Assembly (NCBI GenBank): GCA_001600695.1
Contig: BCKQ01000013.1
Coordinates: 310,001-374,000 of the forward strand
DNA from: Ascoidea asiatica
Lineage: Eukaryota; Ascomycota; Saccharomycetes; Ascoideales; Ascoideaceae
Length of the DNA: 64,000 bases
Direction of reading: 5' to 3'
The translations under genes and the position numbers were made by a program. Shown in pieces: positions 55,946 to 64,000 of the stretch. Positions within the stretch are counted from its first letter, which is position 1, and each line of letters begins with the position of its first letter. The notes beneath the pieces were generated by a model. The model saw nothing but the letters and a program-made list of their open reading frames with translations. It searched no databases and was not told the DNA's origin.

Positions 55946-56956
55946 TTATTTTTTATTATCAACTTTTAATACATTAAACCATGGATGATTCATTGCTTCT
56001 TCTGCAGTTAATCTTTCTTGATGGTCATATCTTAATAATTTATCAATAAAATCTAGTATATCTTCATTAATAAATCTTGAATTTGCAGAAGTTCTAAATC
56101 TATACCAAGGTCTTTTTGAATATTGACCCATATTTTCATATTCTTGACCTAATTGAATATTATATTTTCTTAAATATTTATTTAAATCAGCAGTACCAAG
56201 TACTTTAACAATTTGAACTAATTGATCAGTATTTGATTTACCATGAAAAAAAGGTTCTTTTTTAAAAATCATTGAAGCTAACATTGCACCAAATGACCAC
56301 ATATCTAAAGAATAATCATATAATCTAAAATCTACTAATAATTCAGGACCTTTAAAATATCTTGAAGCAACTCTAACATTATATTCAGTACCTGGATGAT
56401 AAAATTCAGCTAAACCCCAATCAATTAATCTTAATTGTTTTAAATTATGATCAATCATAACATTATGAGGTTTAACATCTCTATGCATTATACCCATTGA
56501 ATGTGAATAATTTAAAGCTTTTAATAATTCAAACATATAAAATCTAATATCTAAATCAGTAAATTGTGGATATAAAGTTCTAAAATCAATATTATTAACA
56601 TGTTCAAAGATTAAAGCAGGATTTTTACAAATTGGATCTCTAACAACATCTAATAATTCAATAATATTTGTACCATGATTTAAATTTTGTAAAATTTTTA
56701 TTTCTCTTTTAATTTTTTTACGTTTAACTGGTTTTAAAACTTTCATTACAACTTTTTTACCATTTACTAATTCAACACCTTGAAATACTTCAGAATATTT
56801 ACCTCTACCAATTTTTTTAACAATTTCATATTTTTCTTGAGATCTCCAAACTATAGATACATTTTCATAATCCCAATATGATTTTGGTTGTGTTTGATTA
56901 ATATCTGAATAAACTCTTGAGATTGATATTTGAGTATTATTTTCATCAGAAGCCAT
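55946..56956 (-). CDS. CKA2: Casein kinase 2 catalytic subunit (alpha/alpha')
   Basis: A 336-residue Ser/Thr kinase of the CMGC group, the catalytic subunit of CK2. Features: glycine loop [10 protein letters not shown] (49-58), catalytic Lys72 (VMK), the CK2-specific basic cluster [11 protein letters not shown] (75-85), HRDVKPHN (158-165, catalytic Asp160) and the CK2-type DWG (179-181, in place of DFG). Activation segment and C-lobe are complete and the end ([14 protein letters not shown]) fits the family. S. cerevisiae Cka2 is 339 aa and lacks the insert found in Cka1, so the length suits Cka2, but the paralogue call is tentative. Confidence 0.93.
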   Translation of the reverse strand: MASDENNTQISISRVYSDINQTQPKSYWDYENVSIVWRSQEKYEIVKKIGRGKYSEVFQGVELVNGKKVVMKVLKPVKRKKIKREIKILQNLNHGTNIIELLDVVRDPICKNPALIFEHVNNIDFRTLYPQFTDLDIRFYMFELLKALNYSHSMGIMHRDVKPHNVMIDHNLKQLRLIDWGLAEFYHPGTEYNVRVASRYFKGPELLVDFRLYDYSLDMWSFGAMLASMIFKKEPFFHGKSNTDQLVQIVKVLGTADLNKYLRKYNIQLGQEYENMGQYSKRPWYRFRTSANSRFINEDILDFIDKLLRYDHQERLTAEEAMNHPWFNVLKVDNKK

Positions 56957-57385
56957 TTTTTAAAGTAGATAAATATTTGAAAGGTATATAAATGATATGA
57001 TATAATATAAGATATGAAATGATATGATCCAGTCTCTCTTGTTATTCTTCTCTGATCAATAGTAATATATCTATTTCTTTGTTTGTTTAAAACTTAAAAA
57101 GAAAAGATTAATGAATCAACTTATTACAATATCCAAAATCCCAATATCCAATATCCAATACTTGATATTCAATATTCAATATTAAATATTCAAATCCTGA
57201 AGTAGTTTAAATAATGAGTATTATTTCTTTAGTCTCCTCTGGCTTGTTCCGTGGTTACACTGCGTAAACTCACCAAAAACTCTGAAAACAGCGAAAAGTC
57301 TGAAAATATCTTTTTCTCTGACCAAAAACCAGCCAGGTGCATCACGGGTCTATACGAGGCCACTTATATGGGTCTCTTAAAAAAG

Positions 57386-57399
57386 CGGATTTAATACCG
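57386..57399. promoter_or_regulatory. CGGATTTAATACCG (CGG-N8-CCG) element
   Basis: Identical to the NAP1 upstream element (14469-14482) except one spacer base. It is followed by an overlapping CGGATTAAAA. It lies about 430 bp upstream of the CK2 start codon and fits a Zn2Cys6 factor site. Confidence 0.4.
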
Positions 57400-58116
57400 G
57401 ATTAAAAAACTAAAATCCATAGTAATTTCCGTATTTGTGTTTTCCTTGCCGTGCTACGGATAAAATCCTTATGTAAAAATATGCATGCTCTACTCATGCA
57501 TACATGTTCCAATTTACTGGTAGAGTCCGTTTTTATGGGTCTTGAATAAAGAAAACTAATTATTGTGGTTAAATTGATAAATTGTGGGATTAAATGAATA
57601 AAATAATGTGGTTGGCAATAGATATTGATATTGAAATGATTCAATTTCCTTTATTCAAGGATATAATCCATATTGAGAGAGTTAAAGTTAGGTCTTTTTT
57701 TGTTTTATTCTCATGTTGCTCATAATCATGAATGACGATCATTCCCAATTTTAAATTCAATATAGCTTCGTTTAATCGATATTTAAAAAATTAAATTTTA
57801 TATATTTTCATCAGATTGAAAAAAAAGGATAGGAAATTTCCTAATTGGGTCATTTCAATATAAATATTTTTTGAAAGTTTAAAAATCAACGTACGGATAA
57901 ATAATTAGGTAGTTAAGTAATTTTTGTTAATTACAAATTTGAAATATTGTTTTTGTTAAATGATTGGATCTAATATATTCATTTCATAGTTTGTTCTTTT
58001 TGTGGGTTTCAAGATAGGGGTCTCAATATCTTGAATGAATTTTATTCTATATTTTTTTTGATTTTAAACAGAATAGAATACGACAAAAACTAAATAACTA
58101 GAGATCAATTCTTTTT

Positions 58117-58125
58117 TATATAAAA
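58117..58125 (+). promoter_or_regulatory. TATA box (TATATAAAA)
   Basis: Consensus TATA element 91 bp upstream of the aspartic protease start codon, a normal spacing for a regulated yeast gene. Confidence 0.6.
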
Positions 58126-58215
58126 GAACTGATTCATCATGATAATTCTTTTCATTTTCATTTTTTCGTTTCGAATTTTTATAATCAAGATATTTACTGA
58201 TAATTTTTTATAAAA

Positions 58216-59541
58216 ATGATTTTTACAATTAATTTTCTTATTCTCACTTGTTTATTTTATAATCTTTTAACATTAGTTGAATGTATTCCAATTTCAAATT
58301 TTAAAAAATTTCAAGAAGAAAAATTAAAACATTTAAAAAATTCAATTAATAAAAGAAATTCAAATTTAAAAAATTATTCAAGTTTTAAATATATTAAAAA
58401 ACCTTCAAATGATAAAACTGGTTATATATCTTCAAATATTTATGAAATTGAAGGAACATGTTATGTAATTTATATTGATATTGGTACACCATCACAAAAA
58501 ATTGGTTTAACTATAGATACAGGATCATCAGATCTGTGGGTAATTTCACCAGAAGCTTGTGAAGCACAAACTGATGATTATATTTATGGTATTGATGAAT
58601 ATAATTGTTCAAGTTTTGGTACATATAATTATAAATTATCAACAACTTTTAATGATACAAATAATAATGAAACTTTTGATTTTGAATATGGTACTGGATA
58701 TTCAACTGGAAATTGGGGTAATGATGATTTTAAAATTGATTCAAAGAATATTGAAAATTATTTTTTTGGAATTTCTAATGAAACAAATATTAATCCTGGA
58801 ATTTTAGGATTAGGATTAAAAACAAATGAACTTAGAAGTGAGAAATATTCTAATTTTCCTGCTAGATTATCAGAAGATGGAATTATTGGTAGAAATCTTT
58901 ATTCATTGTTTTTAAATAAAGGAGAAGATGCAGTTGGAAAATTATTATTTGGAGCCATAGATCATGAAAAATATGAAGGTGATAATTTACATACATATTC
59001 AATTTTAACAACAAATTCAATAACTTTAAACAATATTACAATATATTTAAATGAAGTTGATGATGAAGATAATAATTTAAGTTCAAATTCATATTCAAAT
59101 TCAAGTAATATAAGTTTAAGTACAATTCCTGGTAGAGGATTATTTGATTCAGGTACAACAGCACCATCATTTCCATTAATTGGATTTAATAAATTATTAG
59201 ATTATCTTAATATTGATGAAGCTTATGGATTGACAGATTGTTCAAATAAAGCAAATTCAACAATTTCATATAAATTTGAAGATGGATTTATTATCAAAAT
59301 TCCAATATCTGCATTATATTATGATAATGGAGATGGAACATGTACATTTGTTGCAAGTACAAAAGGTGGTGAATATGATTTCACATTTGGTATGGAATTT
59401 TTAAAATATGCATATGTTGTTTTTGATTTAGATAATAAACAAATTTCAATTGGAGAACCTACATTTTCAGATAATGAGAATATTGAAGTTATTACCTCTG
59501 ATAGTTGTTTTCCCAATTGTTCAGGCTCTTCATCCAGCTGA
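58216..59541 (+). CDS. Secreted aspartic protease (pepsin/SAP family)
   Basis: A 441-residue preproenzyme. A signal peptide (about 1-23, MIFTINFLILTCLFYN) is followed by a propeptide with a Lys-Arg site at 46-47, suitable for Kex2. The two catalytic aspartates are D101 (DTGSSDLW) and D311 (FDSGTT). Disulfide-type cysteines sit near 115 and 131, and a C-terminal pair is in SCFPNCSG. There is no hydrophobic GPI tail, so it is likely released rather than anchored as a yapsin. The Leu107 codon in DTGSSDLW is CTG, informative for the genetic code. It resembles Candida SAPs and yeast Bar1/yapsins; the exact orthologue is unclear. Confidence 0.88.
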   Translation: MIFTINFLILTCLFYNLLTLVECIPISNFKKFQEEKLKHLKNSINKRNSNLKNYSSFKYIKKPSNDKTGYISSNIYEIEGTCYVIYIDIGTPSQKIGLTIDTGSSDLWVISPEACEAQTDDYIYGIDEYNCSSFGTYNYKLSTTFNDTNNNETFDFEYGTGYSTGNWGNDDFKIDSKNIENYFFGISNETNINPGILGLGLKTNELRSEKYSNFPARLSEDGIIGRNLYSLFLNKGEDAVGKLLFGAIDHEKYEGDNLHTYSILTTNSITLNNITIYLNEVDDEDNNLSSNSYSNSSNISLSTIPGRGLFDSGTTAPSFPLIGFNKLLDYLNIDEAYGLTDCSNKANSTISYKFEDGFIIKIPISALYYDNGDGTCTFVASTKGGEYDFTFGMEFLKYAYVVFDLDNKQISIGEPTFSDNENIEVITSDSCFPNCSGSSSS

Positions 59542-60245
59542 TAATAATTTTCTTCTTTTCTTATTTTTTTACTTCTTCAAAATTATTTTTCTATTTTTTT
59601 AAATCTTTTTTTTATAACTATTCAAGCACTAATAATCCATGAACCAAATATAATCCAAATTAATAAACTTCTCTATGCTATGCTATAATTTAGCCCAATG
59701 TAATAATAATTAATAATAATAATTAATAATTATTGAAATAATCCCCGCTCCAGGGACTCGAAACCAGCCCCATATACCAAAGTGGCACATTAAGTGGCGG
59801 AGATGTGGCAAGTGTTATTGTGGCTAGAGAAGCGTTTAGTCGCGTGATCCTGTGTTTTATTTGTGCAGCGTTTTGCCTTGCTCTGCGTGCGCCCGGCAGT
59901 GCCAGAGGAAAGAGTGTTGCTCCTGCTCGCTCGGCTTCCACAGGCTGTTTTGTATTGTGTTTTTACGCTGTTAAAAATATATCAGCTATCAAAAGATTAA
60001 ATAATAATAAATTTGAAATATCAAAGAAGAAAAAAAATAGTCTGATATTCTAGAGTTATTTATTAGTGAGAAATCAAGAAGAACAAGCATTAAATATTTA
60101 AATTTCAAATGGAAAATAGGTCTCATATTTTTCAAACAAAGCAATCAGTTTATTCTCTTTTTTTCTTTTTTCTTTTCAATCAAATTTTCAAAATATAAGG
60201 CTCAAAAGAAGTAAATTACTTTATAATTTTAAGTGATAAAGAAAA
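59542..60245. other. Intergenic, with the most GC-rich island in the window
   Basis: The island at about 59740-59970 reaches 65% GC (39 of 60 bases in 59881-59940). The minus-strand word GGTTTCGAGTCC resembles a tRNA B box with one extra T, but no cloverleaf could be built. ORFs of 72-82 codons on both strands look like chance. The rest is AT-rich. Confidence 0.5.
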
Positions 60246-61847
60246 ATGATTGTTTCTCAATATAATATACAAAATAAACCATTACCAAAACCAAAACCAA
60301 AAGAAAAATTAAGACTTATAAAAAATCTTAATTATAATAAAATTCCTGAAGATTTTGATAATATTAAACAAAATAATGATCGAAATAGTATAAATTTAAA
60401 TCAAAACTCAATTTCATTCAATCCAAAATCAAATAATAATAGTAATAGTATTAATAATTCAGTAATAAAACCAAAACCAAAACCTAAACCAAAATTAAAA
60501 TCAACTCCTCCTATATTACCTAATCCAAAACCTAAACCTAAACCAAAATCAATAATACTGAAAAATTTACATGATGATAATACTAATTTAAATAATCAAG
60601 ATAAACCAAAAATTAAACCAAAGATTAAATCTAAACCAAATTTAATTCTGAGATCAAATTCTTTACAAATTAATCAACATGATTTTGGCTCAACTCAAAA
60701 TTCATCACTTAAAACTTTAAGTAAATCCTCACCTAAACCATTATCAAAACCATTACCTAAACCAAGACCAAAATCTTTAATTACTCCAATAAATAGAAAT
60801 CAATATTCAAATAAACAATTACCACCTCCACCTCCAATTAAACCAAAAATTAAACTAAAACAAAAATTAAAGCAAAATTCAAATTCAAATTCAAATCAAA
60901 ATCAAAATATATCTTCTTTATCAAGAACTCAAACTTTAGATTCTTATTCTTATTCTTATGCTAAAAATCATTCAAAAATTACTTCTAATTCTTTATTATC
61001 TTTTTCTACTTCAAATACTCCAAATAAAAATTCAAATTATCATCATAATCAACATTTTTCGAAATCAAGTTTAGATTTATCTGAAAATGAAATTAATAAT
61101 ATAAATAATATTAGTAGGATTAATGAAGAAAATGACAACGGTAGTGATAATGATAATTATAATGATAATGATAATATTATCAATAATGATATTGAATTTG
61201 AATTCAAATTAAAACCTTTTCATATTTCAAGAAATTCTTCAATCTCAAGAAGATCTTCTCCAAATTTATCTTCTCATTCTTCAAGAAGATCTTCTTTATT
61301 AATTTCTCCTTCGACTAATACAAATTTTAAATATGATGCTTTAAATTCTTATTTTATTCCAAAACCAATTTCAAAACCAATTTCAAAACCAAAACCAAGA
61401 CTGCTGAAACCATATATCATGAATAGTAGTAATAGTAATAATAATAATAATAATAATATTAATAACAATATTATATCTCATCAAAGTAATTATTCAAATG
61501 GATTTACTTCACCTACATCTCAAATTGAAGCAAATTTAACTGGTTCAAGTGGTTTAAATTTAGATTATAATAGTGTATTAAATGCTGCTTTAGCACTCAG
61601 AATCAATTCAAATAATATAAATAATTCAAGTAATTCTGTGAATGATGAGTCTTTTACTAATAATATAATCAGTTATACGAGTACCACTACAACTACAACT
61701 ACAATTAGTAATAATAATTATAATGATAGTAATTCAAACAATAATTTAAATACAACTAAAAAATTATCTAGTGTGAATAAGAATAGAACTAAAGGACCAA
61801 AACGTCGTTTACCAAGCTCACTTACAAATTCCTCAATTTCTTTATGA
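60246..61847 (+). CDS. KPKP-repeat protein with actin-patch-like C-terminal motif (Bsp1/Aim21-like?)
   Basis: A 533-residue, largely disordered protein. It is rich in Lys-Pro repeats (KPKPKPKPK near 75-85 and 95-105, KPLSKPLPKPRPKS near 165-180) and has one polyproline stretch (LPPPPPIKPK). The middle is Ser/Asn-rich with an acidic (DND) patch. The C-terminus, KNRTKGPKRRLPSSL, resembles the terminal KGPKRRLP motif I associate with cortical actin proteins such as Bsp1 and Aim21. Lys-Pro-rich segments could bind SH3 domains. No enzymatic domain is seen. The identification depends mainly on that short tail. Confidence 0.6.
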   Translation: MIVSQYNIQNKPLPKPKPKEKLRLIKNLNYNKIPEDFDNIKQNNDRNSINLNQNSISFNPKSNNNSNSINNSVIKPKPKPKPKLKSTPPILPNPKPKPKPKSIILKNLHDDNTNLNNQDKPKIKPKIKSKPNLILRSNSLQINQHDFGSTQNSSLKTLSKSSPKPLSKPLPKPRPKSLITPINRNQYSNKQLPPPPPIKPKIKLKQKLKQNSNSNSNQNQNISSLSRTQTLDSYSYSYAKNHSKITSNSLLSFSTSNTPNKNSNYHHNQHFSKSSLDLSENEINNINNISRINEENDNGSDNDNYNDNDNIINNDIEFEFKLKPFHISRNSSISRRSSPNLSSHSSRRSSLLISPSTNTNFKYDALNSYFIPKPISKPISKPKPRLLKPYIMNSSNSNNNNNNNINNNIISHQSNYSNGFTSPTSQIEANLTGSSGLNLDYNSVLNAALALRINSNNINNSSNSVNDESFTNNIISYTSTTTTTTTISNNNYNDSNSNNNLNTTKKLSSVNKNRTKGPKRRLPSSLTNSSISL

Positions 61848-62045
61848 TTCTATGTTACAGAATTTTAATTTTTTTTTCTTTTCTTCATTTTCCCTTCTTT
61901 TTATTTATTTCAAAAGTTAAATAGATTTTACTTACATTTCTTATTTCAATCCATCAATATTATCAATCATAATAACAATAATAATAATAATCATTAGAGT
62001 TTATATATGTTATATATTATTTATATATGATGTTTAGTTTATTTA

Positions 62046-63317
62046 CTATATAAGCTTATTTAAATAATTTGATCTTTCTCTACTTAATTTAAAAGCATCT
62101 TTGATAGATTGTTCTGTGATTTCAGAACCACCACCAATTATATTTATGTAACTGAAAGTATTTTCATTTATATTTTTTGAATCACCAGTATTAATGATAT
62201 TAATTCTTGAATAACATTCAGTTTCTTCAACATCTCCTTCTATATCAGCTAATAATTTTTGTTGTTTTAATTGAGAATTTTGAGAATTTTCAATATCAAT
62301 AAATCCAAAAGTTGTTGAGAATAATTTTTTACTATTATTATTTAATTTTAATTTATAATTTTTTTTTGAATCACAAATTATTTGATTTTTTTGAGAATTT
62401 GAAAAAAGATTATTATTTCTATTTTTTAATTTTGAGGAATTACTTGAATTTTGATTTGTATTTGAAATTGAATTTTTATTTAAATTTGAAATTAAAGCAT
62501 TATGTTCATTAATATAAACATTTGGTAAATTTAAATTATTTAAAGCTTTAATAATACTTAACCAAATTAAATCAAATAATGGACCATCTCTTGAAATTAT
62601 TTGAATATGAGCATATAAAATAAAAGAATAATTTTCTTTTGGTTTAAATTCTTTTAATAGATCATTGTTAGTATTATCATTATCATTATCAAAATCATAA
62701 ATTATTATTTCTTCATTTTTTTCATTTATTGTTTTTATACCAATATTTATATCTAAATTTTTTTTTGGAATTAATTTTGAAACTAAAATTGATTCATATA
62801 ATTTTTGAGATAAAGTCATTTCTTCAATAGTTGGAGCACCAACTCTACCTTTTGAAATATCAATTATTGGATAAATTGAAGTATAATTATTTAAATCATT
62901 ATTTAGATCATTATTTGAATCAGTATTTGATTCTTGATTTGAATTATTAATTAAATCTTTATAAATTTCATTATATTCTTTATTATTTGATAATAAATTT
63001 TTATCATTAGTTTTAATATTTTCATTAATTCCAGCAGTTATTGTACAAATTATATTTGTATTACCATTTTTTATAATAGATTTAGATAAAATTGAAGAAT
63101 TTAAATTATTTTTATTATTTTTATTATTATTATCATTTTCTTGTATTAATAAAGATTTAAATTCATTAAAAGATCTTAAAGAAGGTCTTAAATTTAAATT
63201 TAAATAACGTTGAAATAATAAATCTGGAGCTATTTTTGAAAGAACTTCAGGAGTAAAAGCCATTGGCTTTAGTATTATTTCTTCTTTTTCTTCTTCAATA
63301 TCCATTTTTTCTGTCAT
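62046..63317 (-). CDS. RRP43: Exosome core subunit Rrp43
   Basis: A 423-residue RNase PH-fold protein, a catalytically inert ring subunit of the RNA exosome in nucleus and cytoplasm. Recognised by FTPEVLSKIAPDLLFQRYL, LRPSLRSFNEFKSL, YPIIDISKGRVGAPT, EEMTLSQKLYESILVSKLIP and GPLFDLIWLSIIKALNNLNLP, which follow the Rrp43 pattern. The C-terminal IIGGGSEITEQSIKDAFKLS also fits. Asn/Asp-rich inserts (for example near 65-75 and 135-160) extend it slightly over S. cerevisiae Rrp43 (394 aa). Confidence 0.93.
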   Translation of the reverse strand: MTEKMDIEEEKEEIILKPMAFTPEVLSKIAPDLLFQRYLNLNLRPSLRSFNEFKSLLIQENDNNNKNNKNNLNSSILSKSIIKNGNTNIICTITAGINENIKTNDKNLLSNNKEYNEIYKDLINNSNQESNTDSNNDLNNDLNNYTSIYPIIDISKGRVGAPTIEEMTLSQKLYESILVSKLIPKKNLDINIGIKTINEKNEEIIIYDFDNDNDNTNNDLLKEFKPKENYSFILYAHIQIISRDGPLFDLIWLSIIKALNNLNLPNVYINEHNALISNLNKNSISNTNQNSSNSSKLKNRNNNLFSNSQKNQIICDSKKNYKLKLNNNSKKLFSTTFGFIDIENSQNSQLKQQKLLADIEGDVEETECYSRINIINTGDSKNINENTFSYINIIGGGSEITEQSIKDAFKLSRERSNYLNKLI

Positions 63318-63823
63318 TTTCTTTAATTGGTGAATGAATATAATTTTTATTTAATTTGATATTGATAAATTGATAATTATTTCAATAATATCTTAATATT
63401 TTAGTATTTTAATATTTTAATATTTTCTATATTCTTTTTTTTTTTTTGAAATATTCCAGCACGTGACTTTGAAGGAAACGCATGAGAAAAAAATGCGTGA
63501 AGATCAGAGACAGAAGAAAGAGTAATAAACAGTAAATAAACTTAGTTCAAGAAGAGAAACTATTGAAATATTCTGATTTTAAGAAATGAAGTTGTATTTA
63601 TTTATTGAATAAGGAAATGTTTAATTTATTAATGAAGATTAGGAAAGAATATATGGAAATTGAATGAATATGATAAGAATAATGATTATATATAAATGGA
63701 CATGATTTCATGATTTCATGATTTCTATAGTTTTTAGATTGGAATATATTATTATATTTTTACCGGTAGAATAGATTGAATAATAAATAATAATAAATAA
63801 AATAAAATTAAAATAAAATTAAA
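63318..63823. other. Divergent promoter region RRP43 / REX2
   Basis: AT-rich. Contains an E-box GCACGTGAC (63460-63468) and short GAATAAT-type repeats. No gene seen. Confidence 0.6.
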
Positions 63824-64000
63824 ATGGATTGTGGAAAGAATTATTCAATTAATGGTAACATTTTAAGTTACAAATGTAAAAAAGTTTCAATGTTAGATAA
63901 AAGTATTATTTATGATAAAATTAAAAATATAAATTTATATGAAAGCAAAAATAAAGATTATAGACCAATAGTTTGGATTGATTGTGAGATGAGTGGATTA
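63824..64000 (+). CDS. REX2: Oligoribonuclease Rex2, 5' part only
   Basis: The first 59 codons of a gene running off the window. The final residues IVWIDCEMSGL are the ExoI (DEDD) motif of oligoribonucleases; the Asp and Glu are the first two catalytic acids. Rex2 is the yeast 3'-5' RNA exonuclease of this family, mainly mitochondrial. The preceding 48 residues are basic/Asn/Lys-rich and could act as a mitochondrial presequence. The start chosen is the first ATG of the open frame. Confidence 0.85.
   Translation, partial: MDCGKNYSINGNILSYKCKKVSMLDKSIIYDKIKNINLYESKNKDYRPIVWIDCEMSGL

Larger units (their letters stand above)
56957..58215. other. Divergent promoter region CK2 / aspartic protease
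   Basis: 1.26 kb. Upstream of the kinase lie CAATATCC-type repeats (57125-57195), a GC-richer patch (57235-57380) and the CGG-N8-CCG element (57386-57399). Next to the protease gene there is a TATA box. No gene seen. Confidence 0.6.

Noticed and set aside
59723-60053. ORFs of 72 and 82 codons on opposite strands of the 65% GC island
   Set aside because: Mutually overlapping, Ala/Arg-rich from base composition alone, no domain.

Overview
The window is nuclear DNA of a budding yeast (Saccharomycotina). Every recognisable gene is a yeast-type single-copy gene. Introns are few, short (86-97 bp) and close to the start codon, with GTATGT or GTAAGT donors (one donor is the weaker GTACAC) and CTAAC-type branch points. 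Coding DNA is extremely AT-rich, and many proteins carry long Asn, Ser or Asp runs. CTG falls on the conserved Leu of the aspartic-protease motif DTGSSDLW, which argues for the standard code rather than CUG-Ser. I cannot name the species.

Layout. 0.2-9.1 kb: an ADCK-type mitochondrial kinase-like protein (Mcp2/Cqd2), a possible fossil gene, a NudE-type dynein regulator, Rcf2, a GC-rich island, and SmE with one intron. 9.3-19.8 kb: a minus-strand run of ISA2, NBP35 (both Fe-S biogenesis), NAP1, LCB3 and a dysferlin-domain protein. 20.2-28.7 kb: a plus-strand run of ERG28, GLO3 and ULP2. 29.4-38.7 kb: a proline-rich membrane protein, then a degraded Ty3/gypsy retrotransposon with both LTRs and a 4-bp target duplication. 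38.7-50.2 kb: DOA10 (interrupted by a mis-sized assembly gap inside a 12-bp tandem repeat), CDC26 and the cohesin subunit SCC3. 50.5-53.5 kb: two neighbouring broken genes, one encoding a PWWP-domain protein and one a peroxisomal ABC transporter (ABCD/Pxa type). 53.6-64 kb: a two-intron gene that may be CDT1, a CK2 catalytic subunit, a secreted aspartic protease, a KPKP-repeat protein with an actin-patch-like tail, RRP43, and the start of REX2, cut by the window end.

Functionally this is ordinary core-gene territory: respiration and Fe-S assembly, ubiquitin/SUMO (Doa10, Cdc26, Ulp2), chromatin and cohesion (Nap1, Scc3, PWWP) and RNA decay (Rrp43, Rex2). The unusual points are GC-rich islands confined to intergenic DNA, the adjacent gene fossils, a CGG-N8-CCG element shared by two promoters, and the repeat-associated gap. 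I found no convincing tRNA, rRNA or CRISPR. I saw no clear evidence of a wholly new multi-gene system.
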